DNA of 64,000 nucleotides from Halomonas sp. UBA3074. Its GTDB lineage: Bacteria > Pseudomonadota > Gammaproteobacteria > Pseudomonadales > Halomonadaceae. The position numbers and the translations under genes are program-made. Shown one piece after another: positions 8,260 to 16,312 of the stretch. Positions within the stretch are counted from its first letter, which is position 1, and the number at the start of each line of letters is the position of its first letter. The notes under the pieces are model-generated. The model did not search any database and was not told the origin of the DNA. It saw nothing but the letters and a program-made list of their open reading frames with translations. The stretch is taken from the NCBI RefSeq assembly GCF_002366715.1, contig NZ_DFBS01000042.1, positions 5,699 through 69,698 on the forward strand. Reading direction: 5' to 3'.

Positions 8260-8946
8260 TTAGTGGGCCAGCATCTCTTCCACGATTTCTTCGCCACTTA
8301 GTTCTGAGGCGTAATACGTTGGCCAGTTAGTCACTTCCTTTAACAGCGCCTCACGATCATCGCCCCAGTAAAGGTGGTAGTGGTCTGCGTCAGTGGGGGA
8401 AATGCTGTGGTCGCTGAACTGAATGTACTGGGGAAGCGCGTCAGCCCCCTCGCCTTCGAGCTCATAAATAAAGCGAACGCCCCGGTTGCCCGCCTCGTAA
8501 TTTAAAATCTCATACCCATCGTACTGATAATCACCCGACATCTCTTCGCCGTTAGCAAAGAAAGTGACGTTGCTGCCGTTGATAACGATACGCTCTACAT
8601 CCGTTTCATATCCTATCTCGTAATACGCTTTGTACTCTTCGGCGGTTTTATCACCACTCTCTGCTTTATCCGCAAACACCTCATCTAGCGTGCCATCTTG
8701 TAGGTACGGATAGACGGATTGCCAGTCCCCTGCCCAGTCTGAAAGCGAGCGATCCTTGATCTGCTCATCCTCAAAGTAGCCAGAATAGATATCGCTATCA
8801 TGGTCATGGTCATGGTCATGGTCATGATGAGCATGATCGTGATCGTGATCGTGGTCATGCTCATCAGCGCTGGCGTAGTGAGCACTCGCCAGTAACAACG
8901 TACTGAATGCTAAGGCACTCATACCCTTGAGTGGCGATACCTTCAT
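8260..8946 (-). CDS. zinT: ZinT (YodA) periplasmic zinc/cadmium-binding protein with His-Asp-rich N-terminus
   Basis: ZinT is a lipocalin-like periplasmic metal-binding protein that helps zinc uptake through ZnuABC. The chosen start (MKVSPLKGMSALAF) gives a standard signal peptide cleaved near ASA-DEHD. GAG-rich sequence precedes it; an ATG at 8976 is a possible alternative. After cleavage comes a run of His-Asp repeats (about 25 residues), then the ZinT domain with DWAGDWQSVYPYL, EYKAYYEIGYETD and DADHYHLYWGDD, which carries the conserved histidines. A Zur-like palindrome lies at about 9012-9036. The first residues of the longest frame would overlap that site, supporting a downstream start. 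Identification is secure. Confidence 0.93.
   Translation of the reverse strand: MKVSPLKGMSALAFSTLLLASAHYASADEHDHDHDHDHAHHDHDHDHDHDSDIYSGYFEDEQIKDRSLSDWAGDWQSVYPYLQDGTLDEVFADKAESGDKTAEEYKAYYEIGYETDVERIVINGSNVTFFANGEEMSGDYQYDGYEILNYEAGNRGVRFIYELEGEGADALPQYIQFSDHSISPTDADHYHLYWGDDREALLKEVTNWPTYYASELSGEEIVEEMLAH
8799..8862. repeat. Short tandem repeat encoding His-Asp run
   Basis: Six-base units (catggt and catgat/gatcgt variants on the plus strand) repeat in tandem and encode alternating His and Asp in ZinT. The unit is a multiple of three, so slippage would change the length of the metal-binding tail without breaking the frame. Confidence 0.85.
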
Positions 8947-9011
8947 TTTACTCTCGACCATCTTGCTGACGCCCATCCTGCCTTCCCCGTTGTGAAATAA
9001 CATCAGCCAAA

Positions 9012-9036
9012 AAGATACAATATAACATATCATTTA
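9012..9036 (-). promoter_or_regulatory. Possible Zur box upstream of zinT
   Basis: The minus strand reads AAATGATATGTTATATTGTA here, an A/T-rich imperfect palindrome centred on GTTATAT that resembles the gammaproteobacterial Zur site. ZinT genes are typical Zur targets. The match is partial. Confidence 0.4.
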
Positions 9037-9156
9037 ATCAAGCTGTTTTATAAAGGCATATTGATGTTGTTAGGAAAGAGAGAACGCAGGGCACTGTGAC
9101 TGACGGCAGATACAGTGATGATGGCTTAGGCGGTTTTTGTGAAGGCACAAACGCAT

Positions 9157-9180
9157 CGGGCCCCGCTTTAGCGGGGCCCG
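9157..9180 (-). terminator. GC-rich hairpin after the cold-shock gene
   Basis: A perfect 10-bp stem, cgggccccgc / gcggggcccg, with a 4-base loop lies 44 bases beyond the csp stop codon. No T-run follows, so it may act as an mRNA-stabilising end or a weak terminator. Confidence 0.55.
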
Positions 9181-9224
9181 ATCATCGAATCTAAACGATT
9201 CGAGAACTTAAATAATCGCTAGGA

Positions 9225-9431
9225 TTAAGAAAGCAGCTTGATGTTTGATGCTTGAAGGCCTTTCTGACCTTGGGTAACGTCAAAAGAGACGTTAGCGCCT
9301 TCAGGCAGAGTCTTGAAGCCATCAGACTGAATTTCAGAAAAATGAGCAAAGACGTCGTCGCTGCCGTCAGACGGTGCGATGAAACCAAAACCTTTAGAAT
9401 CGTTGAACCACTTAACTGTGCCAGTTGCCAT
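9225..9431 (-). CDS. CspA family cold-shock protein
   Basis: This is a 68-residue single cold-shock domain protein that binds single-stranded RNA/DNA and melts mRNA structure. It carries both RNA-binding motifs: KGFGFIAP (RNP1) and DVFAHFSEI (RNP2). The length and the start MATGTVKWFNDSKGFGFI are typical of the CspA/CspD/CspE group. Which paralogue it is cannot be told. About 370 bases without a gene lie upstream, enough for the long structured leader found on many csp mRNAs. Confidence 0.96.
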   Translation of the reverse strand: MATGTVKWFNDSKGFGFIAPSDGSDDVFAHFSEIQSDGFKTLPEGANVSFDVTQGQKGLQASNIKLLS

Positions 9432-9799
9432 GATGAGAATCCTTTTCGCTAATCGCGAATTGTAAAATTCCTGGTATTACCCAGATAAATAGTGAGTAGA
9501 ACAAGGAATACAATTACAGACTACCGAAAGAATTCGAATGTCGCTGGAACCATGCTTGCTTGCTAACTTACTAACTGCGCACACCTTGCCACGTAAGCAT
9601 TGGCAGGTCAAAGCCTTTATGTTTTTAAATTCATGAAAATAGCGTTTATCAGCGCGTTAAAATCGCGCAAATTAATAAAAATAGCAGTAATCTTGGCGGT
9701 GAGCCGGGCCCCACTAATTCGACCGCCTGGCGCGCTCTACTGATCAGGTAAACCCCGCATGATTCGCGGCCTGGGCAGTACTTTGGAAGAGGTTTTGAC
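9432..9799. other. Intergenic region between csp and the yrbG-type gene
   Basis: The two flanking genes are divergent, so both promoters must lie here. The csp-proximal part is A+T-rich and probably holds its leader. The yrbG side has GGAAGAGG just before the ATG. I see no gene or further repeat. Confidence 0.5.
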
Positions 9800-10756
9800 A
9801 TGCTATATGGACTTAGTTTGTTGGCGGGAATTGTACTACTCACGCTGGGTGGGGAGTCTCTTATCCGTGGCGCTGTCGCTGGCGCAAAGAGAGCGGGTGT
9901 ATCGCCCCTTCTGACCGGGCTGGTGGTCGTTGGCTTCGGCACATCGTCTCCCGAGCTGGTCGTTTCTATTGATGCTGCCATCAACCAACAGCCCGACATC
10001 GCTATTGGCAATATCGTGGGCAGCAATATCGGCAACATCTTATTGATTTTGGGCCTGTGTGCCGTTATCTGCCCAATGGCGGTTCAGCCACTCGCCCTGC
10101 GTCGTGATGGCTTGGTGATGGTGCTTGCCAGCTTGCTGTTTATTGGCCTCTCTTTGGGTGGCGCTTTAGGCCGCATTGATGCCGCTATCTTTATAGCCAG
10201 TCTCGTCGGCTATCTTATTTGGGCATATGTCAGCGAAAGCCGACAGCACATTCCTGCGGCAGATATGCATGCCTCAGAAGCCGAAGAGATGACCAAACTT
10301 CCCACCTCGGGCTGGATGATTGTCTTAGCGCTGGTGATTGGTTTAGGCATGCTGATAGGGGGATCACAGCTACTGCTGTATGGTGCCATCGGCCTGGCTC
10401 AGGCCATGGGTATTTCGGAAGCCGTGATCGGCTTGACCATTGTTGCGGTGGGAACGTCCTTGCCTGAAATGGCCGTGTCGGTGATTGCTGCGTTGCGCCG
10501 TCATGCCGATGTTGCCGTCGGCAATATTATTGGCAGCAACATCTTTAACGTGCTGGGCATCCTGGGTATTTCAGCGTTTCTACAGCCTCTGCCACTTGCC
10601 CCACGCGTGGCCCTGTTTGACCAGTGGGTCATGCTAGGTGCCGCCGGTATACTGGTGCTGTTTCTGTATACCGGCATGCGCCTCTCGCGTTGGGAAGGGG
10701 CCGTCTTACTCGCTGGCTATGCCGCCTATATCACACTGAGCTTTACGATTTTTTGA
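9800..10756 (+). CDS. YrbG-type calcium/sodium antiporter (CaCA family)
   Basis: This is an inner-membrane cation antiporter of the CaCA family, 318 residues. It is built from two homologous halves with inverted topology. Each half carries the alpha-repeat pair: GFGTSSPELVVS with GNIVGSNIGNI in the first half, and AVGTSLPEMAVS with GNIIGSNIFNV in the second. The Glu in each SPE/LPE motif is the ion ligand. GGAAGAGG precedes the ATG. A good terminator follows the gene, so it is monocistronic. The ion exchanged (Ca2+/Na+ or another cation) is known only by family. Confidence 0.92.
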   Translation: MLYGLSLLAGIVLLTLGGESLIRGAVAGAKRAGVSPLLTGLVVVGFGTSSPELVVSIDAAINQQPDIAIGNIVGSNIGNILLILGLCAVICPMAVQPLALRRDGLVMVLASLLFIGLSLGGALGRIDAAIFIASLVGYLIWAYVSESRQHIPAADMHASEAEEMTKLPTSGWMIVLALVIGLGMLIGGSQLLLYGAIGLAQAMGISEAVIGLTIVAVGTSLPEMAVSVIAALRRHADVAVGNIIGSNIFNVLGILGISAFLQPLPLAPRVALFDQWVMLGAAGILVLFLYTGMRLSRWEGAVLLAGYAAYITLSFTIF

Positions 10757-10781
10757 GCACTGTGACGATTTAATAACGATG

Positions 10782-10816
10782 AGCCAAAGGCCCCAGCGCC
10801 TTTGGCTTATTAGTTT
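10782..10816 (+). terminator. Rho-independent terminator
   Basis: Stem agccaaaggc / gcctttggct with a 6-base loop, followed by a T-rich tail (tattagtttt). Confidence 0.75.
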
Positions 10817-10840
10817 TACGCTTAAGAGATAGGAATTACC

Positions 10841-11404
10841 GTGCACATTGCGACCTTAGGACCTAGCGGGAACAACCATGAACTGATTGCTTGGCGCTAC
10901 CTACGTAGGCGCTGTTCCGGCACAGGTAGCGTGACGCTCTTCAGCCAGTTTGAAGACGCCTTTCAGGCGCTGGTGGCGGGAAAGGTTAGCCATGTTCTGC
11001 AATGCACGGCTCACTCGGCACACGGTGCTTGCGTGGGCCGTTATATGCACCGTGCTTACCCGGTAGATACGTTTATCGCTGGCAGCAAGCCGTTGGCGCT
11101 GATAGCGCAACGCGCCATTGCTAAGCCTGCCCACGTGGCGCTGCAACCCGCCACACGCTATTACACTGATTTAACGGATTTTTCCGACATTATAGAAGCA
11201 CCCACCACGGTGGCGGTGGCTGAAGGGCTGCTGGCGAGACGTTTTGAGGCGGGCATTTGCGCTGAAGAGGTGCTAACACAGGCCCCCGACCAGCTGCGTT
11301 TAGTAACATCACTGGGGCCTGCGCTGGATACCTGGGTCTTGTTCGCCACAACGCCCCTGCCAGCGTCTTCACCGCTTAGACTGGACGCTGACTCACAAAG
11401 CTAA
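10841..11404 (+). CDS. Prephenate dehydratase-like (periplasmic-binding fold) protein
   Basis: The 187-residue protein starts IATLGPSGNNHELIAWRYL, which resembles the opening of the prephenate dehydratase (PheA/PDT) catalytic domain. The later stretch APTTVAVAEGLLARRFEAGICAE also fits that fold. It has no C-terminal ACT domain and no chorismate mutase domain, and the segment around the usual catalytic Thr-Arg-Phe motif is not obvious. It could be a diverged dehydratase of the BacA type or a small-molecule-binding protein. It starts at a GTG with AGGA upstream and ends four bases inside the convergent TRAP permease gene, so the two 3' ends overlap. Confidence 0.65.
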   Translation: MHIATLGPSGNNHELIAWRYLRRRCSGTGSVTLFSQFEDAFQALVAGKVSHVLQCTAHSAHGACVGRYMHRAYPVDTFIAGSKPLALIAQRAIAKPAHVALQPATRYYTDLTDFSDIIEAPTTVAVAEGLLARRFEAGICAEEVLTQAPDQLRLVTSLGPALDTWVLFATTPLPASSPLRLDADSQS

Positions 11405-13200
11405 ACCACGAAAATTAGCACCGCCCCTGCGATGACAAGGGCGACGCGTAGCCAGAACGCTTTGCGGGCAATCACGCCGAACGAAATCGCTCCTAAGCCA
11501 ATCGCCACTTTTACCCCATCAAACAGAGCGTCAAACGGATTAAACGCCAGCTGGATGATGTCTGGGTTAGCGACCATCGCCAAAGGAATGATGTATAGCC
11601 CGATCCCTAACGCCATGGCCTTGAAGGCGACTTTGAGCCAGTTCTCTCCCACCATGCCCGCGGCGATAAACACGCCGCCACACACTGGCGGCGTAATGGT
11701 CGACAGCAGTGCGTACCAAAAAACGAACAGGTGCGCCAAGAGCGGTTCCAGACCAAGCGATGTCAAAGCCGGACCGGCGACGGAAACACAGATTACGTAG
11801 GCAGCGGTCGTTGGCACCTCCATACCCAGAATCAAGCAAGCGAGTGCCGTGAGTAGCAACGCTGGCCATAGCATGTCATTGGAGAGCGACAAAATGGCGG
11901 AGGTAATTTTAACGCCCAATCCGGTCAGCGACAGCACGCCGACAACCAACGAAGCACAGAGGATGATGGCACCTATCACGGCAATCTGACGCCCAGCCGT
12001 TACCGCTGCTTCTGATAAGCGCTTGGTAAACCCCGGCAATGAAAAGCGCAGTGTCACGTTGAAAAACAGCAGCGCCATGCCTGCAAAAATGGCAATGCTA
12101 GCCGCATATTGAGGGGTATAACCGCCGTTGAAAATGCGCTCTAACAACAGCACGAAGGGAATCGCGAAAAATAAAGAAGTAATGACCACGTCTTTCGCAC
12201 TGGGGCGTTCGCTTTCAGCCACTGGCTGCAAATCATGCCGGGTGGCATAGGCATTAATGCCCACCCAAACGGTCAAAAAATAGAGGACTGCCGGTAGCAT
12301 CGCCGCGGCCATAATCTGGGTGTAGGGCGTGCCTGTCAGCTCTACCATCACGAACGCGCCAGCGCCCATTAACGGCGGCATGATCTGTCCTCCCGACGAG
12401 GCAACCGCCTCGACAGCGCCAGCGAGCGAGCGTGGATACCGCAGGCGTACCATGGAAGGAATGGTAATGGCCCCGGTAGACGCCACATTAGCCGAAGCCG
12501 ACCCCGAAATAGAGCCCATGAGTGCGGAGGAAATCACGGCCACCTTGGCGGCCCCGCCGGTAAGCCGCCCAGCGACAGCGCTCGCCAGGTTCATGAACCC
12601 CTGGCCCGCCTCGCCGGCATTCAGCACGGCGCCAAAAATCACGAAAATGGCGACGACACTGACACTGACGCCGGTAAGCGAGCCCCATAGCCCGCCTTCG
12701 GCAATCGTCAACGAGCCCACCATGCTGGGTAAGGGCAGCCCAGGATGGCCAAAGGCGCCCGGTATATACTGACCAAAAGCGCCGTATAGCAAAGCCAGCA
12801 GGGCCACCAGTGGGAGCGGCCAGCCAATGGCCCGGCGCGCTGCCTCAAGCGCCAGAGCGATGAGAAACAGCCCAATGGCCATCTGTAGATGGGTATCAAT
12901 AAAGCCGTACTGATTGGCTAGCGCTGCTTCGTTCAACGCGATATAGCCGCAGGCAGCCACACCTAAAACCGTCAGCAGCCAGCCACTGATGCGCTGCACT
13001 GGCGTTTTGGCCATAAAAACCAGCACCCACGGCAACAGTAGCGCCATATGCAACGGGCGACTCACCAGGGCAGGGGTTAGGCCATAAAAAATCAAGCCGA
13101 GATGAAATATGACGCTGGTTGCGCCCAGCGCTATCCAGCCTGGCGCCACGGCGCCATCATGCAAAGAAGCCGTCGCTTGCGGCAGGGAAAAAACACGCAT
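11401..13200 (-). CDS. TRAP transporter fused permease (4TM/12TM, TAXI type)
   Basis: This is an inner-membrane permease of a tripartite ATP-independent periplasmic transporter. The 599-residue chain combines a DctQ-like N-terminal part (about residues 1-120) with a DctM-like large subunit. The latter is shown by LMGSISGSASANVASTGAITIPSM, SSGGQIMPPLMGAGAFVM, and EVPTTAAYVICV near the C-terminus. Such fused permeases pair with TAXI-type binding proteins, and one is encoded 110 bases upstream on the same strand. Uptake is driven by Na+ or H+. The substrate is not evident; related systems take up dicarboxylates or amino acids. Confidence 0.92.
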   Translation of the reverse strand: MRVFSLPQATASLHDGAVAPGWIALGATSVIFHLGLIFYGLTPALVSRPLHMALLLPWVLVFMAKTPVQRISGWLLTVLGVAACGYIALNEAALANQYGFIDTHLQMAIGLFLIALALEAARRAIGWPLPLVALLALLYGAFGQYIPGAFGHPGLPLPSMVGSLTIAEGGLWGSLTGVSVSVVAIFVIFGAVLNAGEAGQGFMNLASAVAGRLTGGAAKVAVISSALMGSISGSASANVASTGAITIPSMVRLRYPRSLAGAVEAVASSGGQIMPPLMGAGAFVMVELTGTPYTQIMAAAMLPAVLYFLTVWVGINAYATRHDLQPVAESERPSAKDVVITSLFFAIPFVLLLERIFNGGYTPQYAASIAIFAGMALLFFNVTLRFSLPGFTKRLSEAAVTAGRQIAVIGAIILCASLVVGVLSLTGLGVKITSAILSLSNDMLWPALLLTALACLILGMEVPTTAAYVICVSVAGPALTSLGLEPLLAHLFVFWYALLSTITPPVCGGVFIAAGMVGENWLKVAFKAMALGIGLYIIPLAMVANPDIIQLAFNPFDALFDGVKVAIGLGAISFGVIARKAFWLRVALVIAGAVLIFVV

Positions 13201-13279
13201 GCCTAATCGCCTATTATCACTACTGGATCAATACAGCACTGCCACAGTGCAAGCACCATGGCAGTAAAGAGAAACGCAA

Positions 13280-13298
13280 AGACCTGTTGCAAAGGTCT
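13280..13298 (-). other. Small hairpin between TAXI binding protein and permease genes
   Basis: agacct (13280-13285) and aggtct (13293-13298) form a short stem between the stop codon of the binding-protein gene and the permease gene. It may reduce read-through so that the binding protein is made in excess. Confidence 0.35.
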
Positions 13299-13309
13299 AC
13301 TGTCAACGG

Positions 13310-14287
13310 CTAGCGCAGGGTATCAGGCACCTCGATACCGGCTTCTTCATAGTAACGCAGCGCCCCTGGATGAAGGGTACCGGTCATATTTTCCAGCATC
13401 GCAGGGGTAATGCTTCCCCACCACGCAGCCTCTTCCGCCATCGCGTCACGACGCTCCCAAAACGTTTTGGTCAGCATGTAAGCGGTGTCATCATCCATAA
13501 ACGTGGTGGTGTAGGCGATCACCGGCAGCGACGTGGTTTCGACATCTTTATCAACACCGGGGTAGGTGCCGCCAGGGATCGTTTGGCGCGGTGCGCCGGT
13601 TTGTTCGATTTGCTCATCGGTCAGGCTCACCAGGGATACCGGCATGCTAGCAGCGGTCTCGATCACATTGGGCGATGGAAAGGAGCTTGCGGTCACAAAG
13701 CCATCAATCTGGCCATTTTTGAGCGCGTCGGGGCCGCTGCCAATAGCGGCGTCGGCAATTTGCACACTCTCTTCCAGGCCGAACAGGGCTAAGTAACGAG
13801 CCGCTTCACGGGCGCCAAAAGTGCCTCGACCAATCAATAAATGCTTGTCTTTCAGTGCCGCCATATCGGTCACACCTTCATCGCCCGCCAGCACAAAATG
13901 CATGGTGATAGAAGGAATGGGGAATAAGCCACGGATCTCTTGAAAGCGAGGATTCTGGCGTTCGGCAAAGGCGCCCTCGCCGGCCATCGCCTGTTCCACT
14001 AATGCAGGCGGCGTGGTAAAGACATAGTTACCCTGGCGCGCCATGACTTCCATGACGTTTTGAACCGAGCCCTGACTCTCTTCCAGGGTAACGATAATCG
14101 CGTCATCCGTGCCCTGCCGGATGGCTTCTGAGAGCTCGACGCCCATCTGATAGTAAGCGGTGCCAGCCGACGCCGATTTATAAGTGACCCGTGTTTCAGC
14201 ATGGGCAGAGAAAGCGCTAGCGGCGAGGGCGAGCGAAGCAGCCGACACGCCAAGCGTGCGACGGAGGGAGCGAAAGGGGTGGCGCAT
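13310..14287 (-). CDS. TAXI family TRAP transporter solute-binding protein
   Basis: This is the periplasmic binding subunit of the TRAP system encoded just downstream. The first 30 residues are a signal peptide ending in SAHA, followed by the TAXI family pattern TRVTYKSASAGTAYYQMGVELSEAI. Further motifs are QNVMEVMARQGNYVF and LIGRGTFGAREAARYLALFGL. The mature length is normal. AAGGAA precedes the ATG at 14285-14287. It would be the promoter-proximal gene of the two-gene operon. Confidence 0.92.
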   Translation of the reverse strand: MRHPFRSLRRTLGVSAASLALAASAFSAHAETRVTYKSASAGTAYYQMGVELSEAIRQGTDDAIIVTLEESQGSVQNVMEVMARQGNYVFTTPPALVEQAMAGEGAFAERQNPRFQEIRGLFPIPSITMHFVLAGDEGVTDMAALKDKHLLIGRGTFGAREAARYLALFGLEESVQIADAAIGSGPDALKNGQIDGFVTASSFPSPNVIETAASMPVSLVSLTDEQIEQTGAPRQTIPGGTYPGVDKDVETTSLPVIAYTTTFMDDDTAYMLTKTFWERRDAMAEEAAWWGSITPAMLENMTGTLHPGALRYYEEAGIEVPDTLR

Positions 14288-14767
14288 CGTGAGTTCCTTA
14301 ACGTGTCCAGGGCCGTTTTCACGGGCCTCGTTTTTATCCGACTAAGCCTGTTTTTATCCTACTAGGCCTGAGGTGGCAGGCCTCAACATACCATGACTGG
14401 GCCTTCACGGGCACTTACCCTCGCCACAGAGGATGGGGTTAGCACCGCTATTATGAAGGGCTGTTATGGGGAACTGGCAAGATACTGTAAACCGTGCATT
14501 AGCCAATGCCGTTATAAGAACCAGCCACAGCTAAATAATACTATTCGGCAATAGTATAATGGCACCTTAATAATTGACGCTAAGACAAAACGAATATCAT
14601 TAAAGTTACTATTACCTAAAAGATTAATTTCCTAAAAAAACATGCTATTGCCTTAAGAAGAACTACTTTCGTTCGTTTTAATAAAGTATTGCGGCGCAAT
14701 AGAGGCTGGTAAAATAATCCAGTTTTTACACTACTCCTAATAACTTAACGATGAGGATAATCGTCAC
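14288..14767. other. Divergent promoter region between TAXI-TRAP operon and nhaD, with repeats
   Basis: These 480 bases have no gene. They contain a 20-bp tandem repeat with two mismatches (14330-14349 and 14350-14369, unit starting gtttttatcc) and a perfect dyad, atactatt / aatagtat with a CGGC loop (14538-14557). The last 250 bases before nhaD are strikingly A+T-rich. The promoters of both flanking operons must be here. Confidence 0.6.
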
Positions 14768-16246
14768 ATGCCTATCTTGTGCCAGCCCTCTTGCCAGCCA
14801 CGATTATATCGTAGCTGGCTTTTTTTGTTAGCGGCCTTACTATTTAGCGTCAGCCCCAATGCGTTTGCGGTGACAGGTGAATTAGATTTAACCACCTCAG
14901 CCGTTGGCTTCTTTGCAGTGGCTATTTTCGTTCTGGCCTACGCCTTGGTCATGGCGGAAGAAAAGATCCATATGCGTAAGTCTAAACCGGTATTAGTGGC
15001 CGCCGGTATCATCTGGAGCCTCATCGGCTGGGTGTATGTTCAAAACGGTATGTCGGAAGCGTCTGAGTACGCTTTCCGCGTCACGCTTTTGGAGTTCACC
15101 GAGCTGATGCTGTTCTTGCTGGTGGCCATGACTTACATCAACGCCATGGAAGAGCGCCGCGTTTTCGATGCACTGCGCTCCTGGATGCTCCGCAAAGGTT
15201 TCAACTACCGAACACTCTTTTGGCTGACCGGGGGGTTGGCTTTTGTCCTGTCACCGATTGCCGACAACCTCACCACGGCGCTGCTGATGTGCGCCGTGGT
15301 GACAAAAGTGGCGGAAGGCGACCAGCGGTTTATTAACGTTGCCTGTATCAATATCGTGGTGGCGGCCAATGCGGGGGGCGCGTTTAGCCCCTTCGGCGAC
15401 ATCACCACGCTGATGGTATGGCAAGCGGGCATGGTCGCCTTTCAGGAATTCTTCATCTTGTTTTTCCCCGCCTTGGTCAACTTCCTCATTCCGGCGGCGA
15501 TCATGAGTGCGTTTATCAAAGATGAAAAACCTGCCAGCGTTTATGAGGACGTTTGGATGAAGCGTGGTGCACGTCGCATTGTCGTGCTGTTTTTATTGAC
15601 CATTATTACCGCAGTGCTGTGCCACGTGGTGCTTCACCTACCGCCCGTCCTGGGCATGATGACCGGCTTGGGTTATTTACAGTTCTTCGGCTATTACCTG
15701 CGCCGCAGCTTACCCCGTTCATTGGAACGCAAGCGCGAACGCTATAGTCGCCAAGGGGATAACCGTAAGCTTGAGCAGTTGGGTAGCGTGGTGCCGTTTG
15801 ATGTCTTTAACCGCGTGGCGCGTGCCGAGTGGGACACCTTGTTGTTCTTCTACGGGGTGGTTATGTGTGTCGGAGGGCTTGGCTTCATGGGCTATCTCGG
15901 TTTGTTGTCCGAGGCACTTTACACCGGCTGGAACGCGACGGCGGCTAATATTACGCTAGGCATTGTATCGGCGGTGATCGACAACATTCCTGTAATGTTT
16001 GCGGTGCTAACGATGGAGCCCGATATGTCGCATGGCCAATGGCTACTGATTACCTTAACCGCCGGTGTCGGTGGCAGCTTGCTATCAATTGGCTCAGCAG
16101 CGGGGGTAGCCGTCATGGGGCAGGCAAGGGGGTCATATACCTTTATGGGTCACTTGCGCTGGTCGCCGGTTATTCTGCTCGGCTACATCGCCAGCATTCT
16201 GGTCCACATGTGGCTTAACGCTGAGAGCTTTGCGCTTTTCAGTTAG
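14768..16246 (+). CDS. nhaD: Na+/H+ antiporter NhaD
   Basis: NhaD expels Na+ (and Li+) in exchange for protons and is central to salt and alkali tolerance in marine and halophilic gammaproteobacteria. The 492-residue protein has an N-terminal signal-like helix (LFLLAALLFSVSPNAFA) and about twelve further membrane segments. Conserved pieces include LEFTELMLFLLVAMTYINAMEERR, LSPIADNLTTALLM, NAGGAFSPFGDITTLMVWQ and IDNIPVMFAVL; their polar residues are those implicated in ion binding in the family. It is monocistronic, with a long A+T-rich leader and a very strong hairpin after the stop codon. Confidence 0.95.
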   Translation: MPILCQPSCQPRLYRSWLFLLAALLFSVSPNAFAVTGELDLTTSAVGFFAVAIFVLAYALVMAEEKIHMRKSKPVLVAAGIIWSLIGWVYVQNGMSEASEYAFRVTLLEFTELMLFLLVAMTYINAMEERRVFDALRSWMLRKGFNYRTLFWLTGGLAFVLSPIADNLTTALLMCAVVTKVAEGDQRFINVACINIVVAANAGGAFSPFGDITTLMVWQAGMVAFQEFFILFFPALVNFLIPAAIMSAFIKDEKPASVYEDVWMKRGARRIVVLFLLTIITAVLCHVVLHLPPVLGMMTGLGYLQFFGYYLRRSLPRSLERKRERYSRQGDNRKLEQLGSVVPFDVFNRVARAEWDTLLFFYGVVMCVGGLGFMGYLGLLSEALYTGWNATAANITLGIVSAVIDNIPVMFAVLTMEPDMSHGQWLLITLTAGVGGSLLSIGSAAGVAVMGQARGSYTFMGHLRWSPVILLGYIASILVHMWLNAESFALFS

Positions 16247-16273
16247 TTCAGCGGGTGGCAACCTGATAGCTGC

Positions 16274-16304
16274 ATCCCCCTTCCCAGTCCCTGGGAAGGG
16301 GGAT
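16274..16304. terminator. Very strong hairpin between convergent nhaD and EAL gene
   Basis: A perfect 14-bp stem, atcccccttcccag (16274-16287) and ctgggaagggggat (16291-16304), with a 3-base loop lies between two convergent stop codons. No T-run, but the stem is exceptionally stable. Confidence 0.6.
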
Positions 16305-16312
16305 ACCACCAC

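Noticed and set aside
8799..8862. Regular short repeats that could suggest a CRISPR or satellite
   Set aside because: The units are six bases without spacers and code in frame for His-Asp in ZinT.
8685..8885. Minus-strand frame of Met/Thr/Ile repeats inside zinT
   Set aside because: It is the shifted reading of the His-Asp repeat tract of zinT and has no ribosome binding site or independent support.
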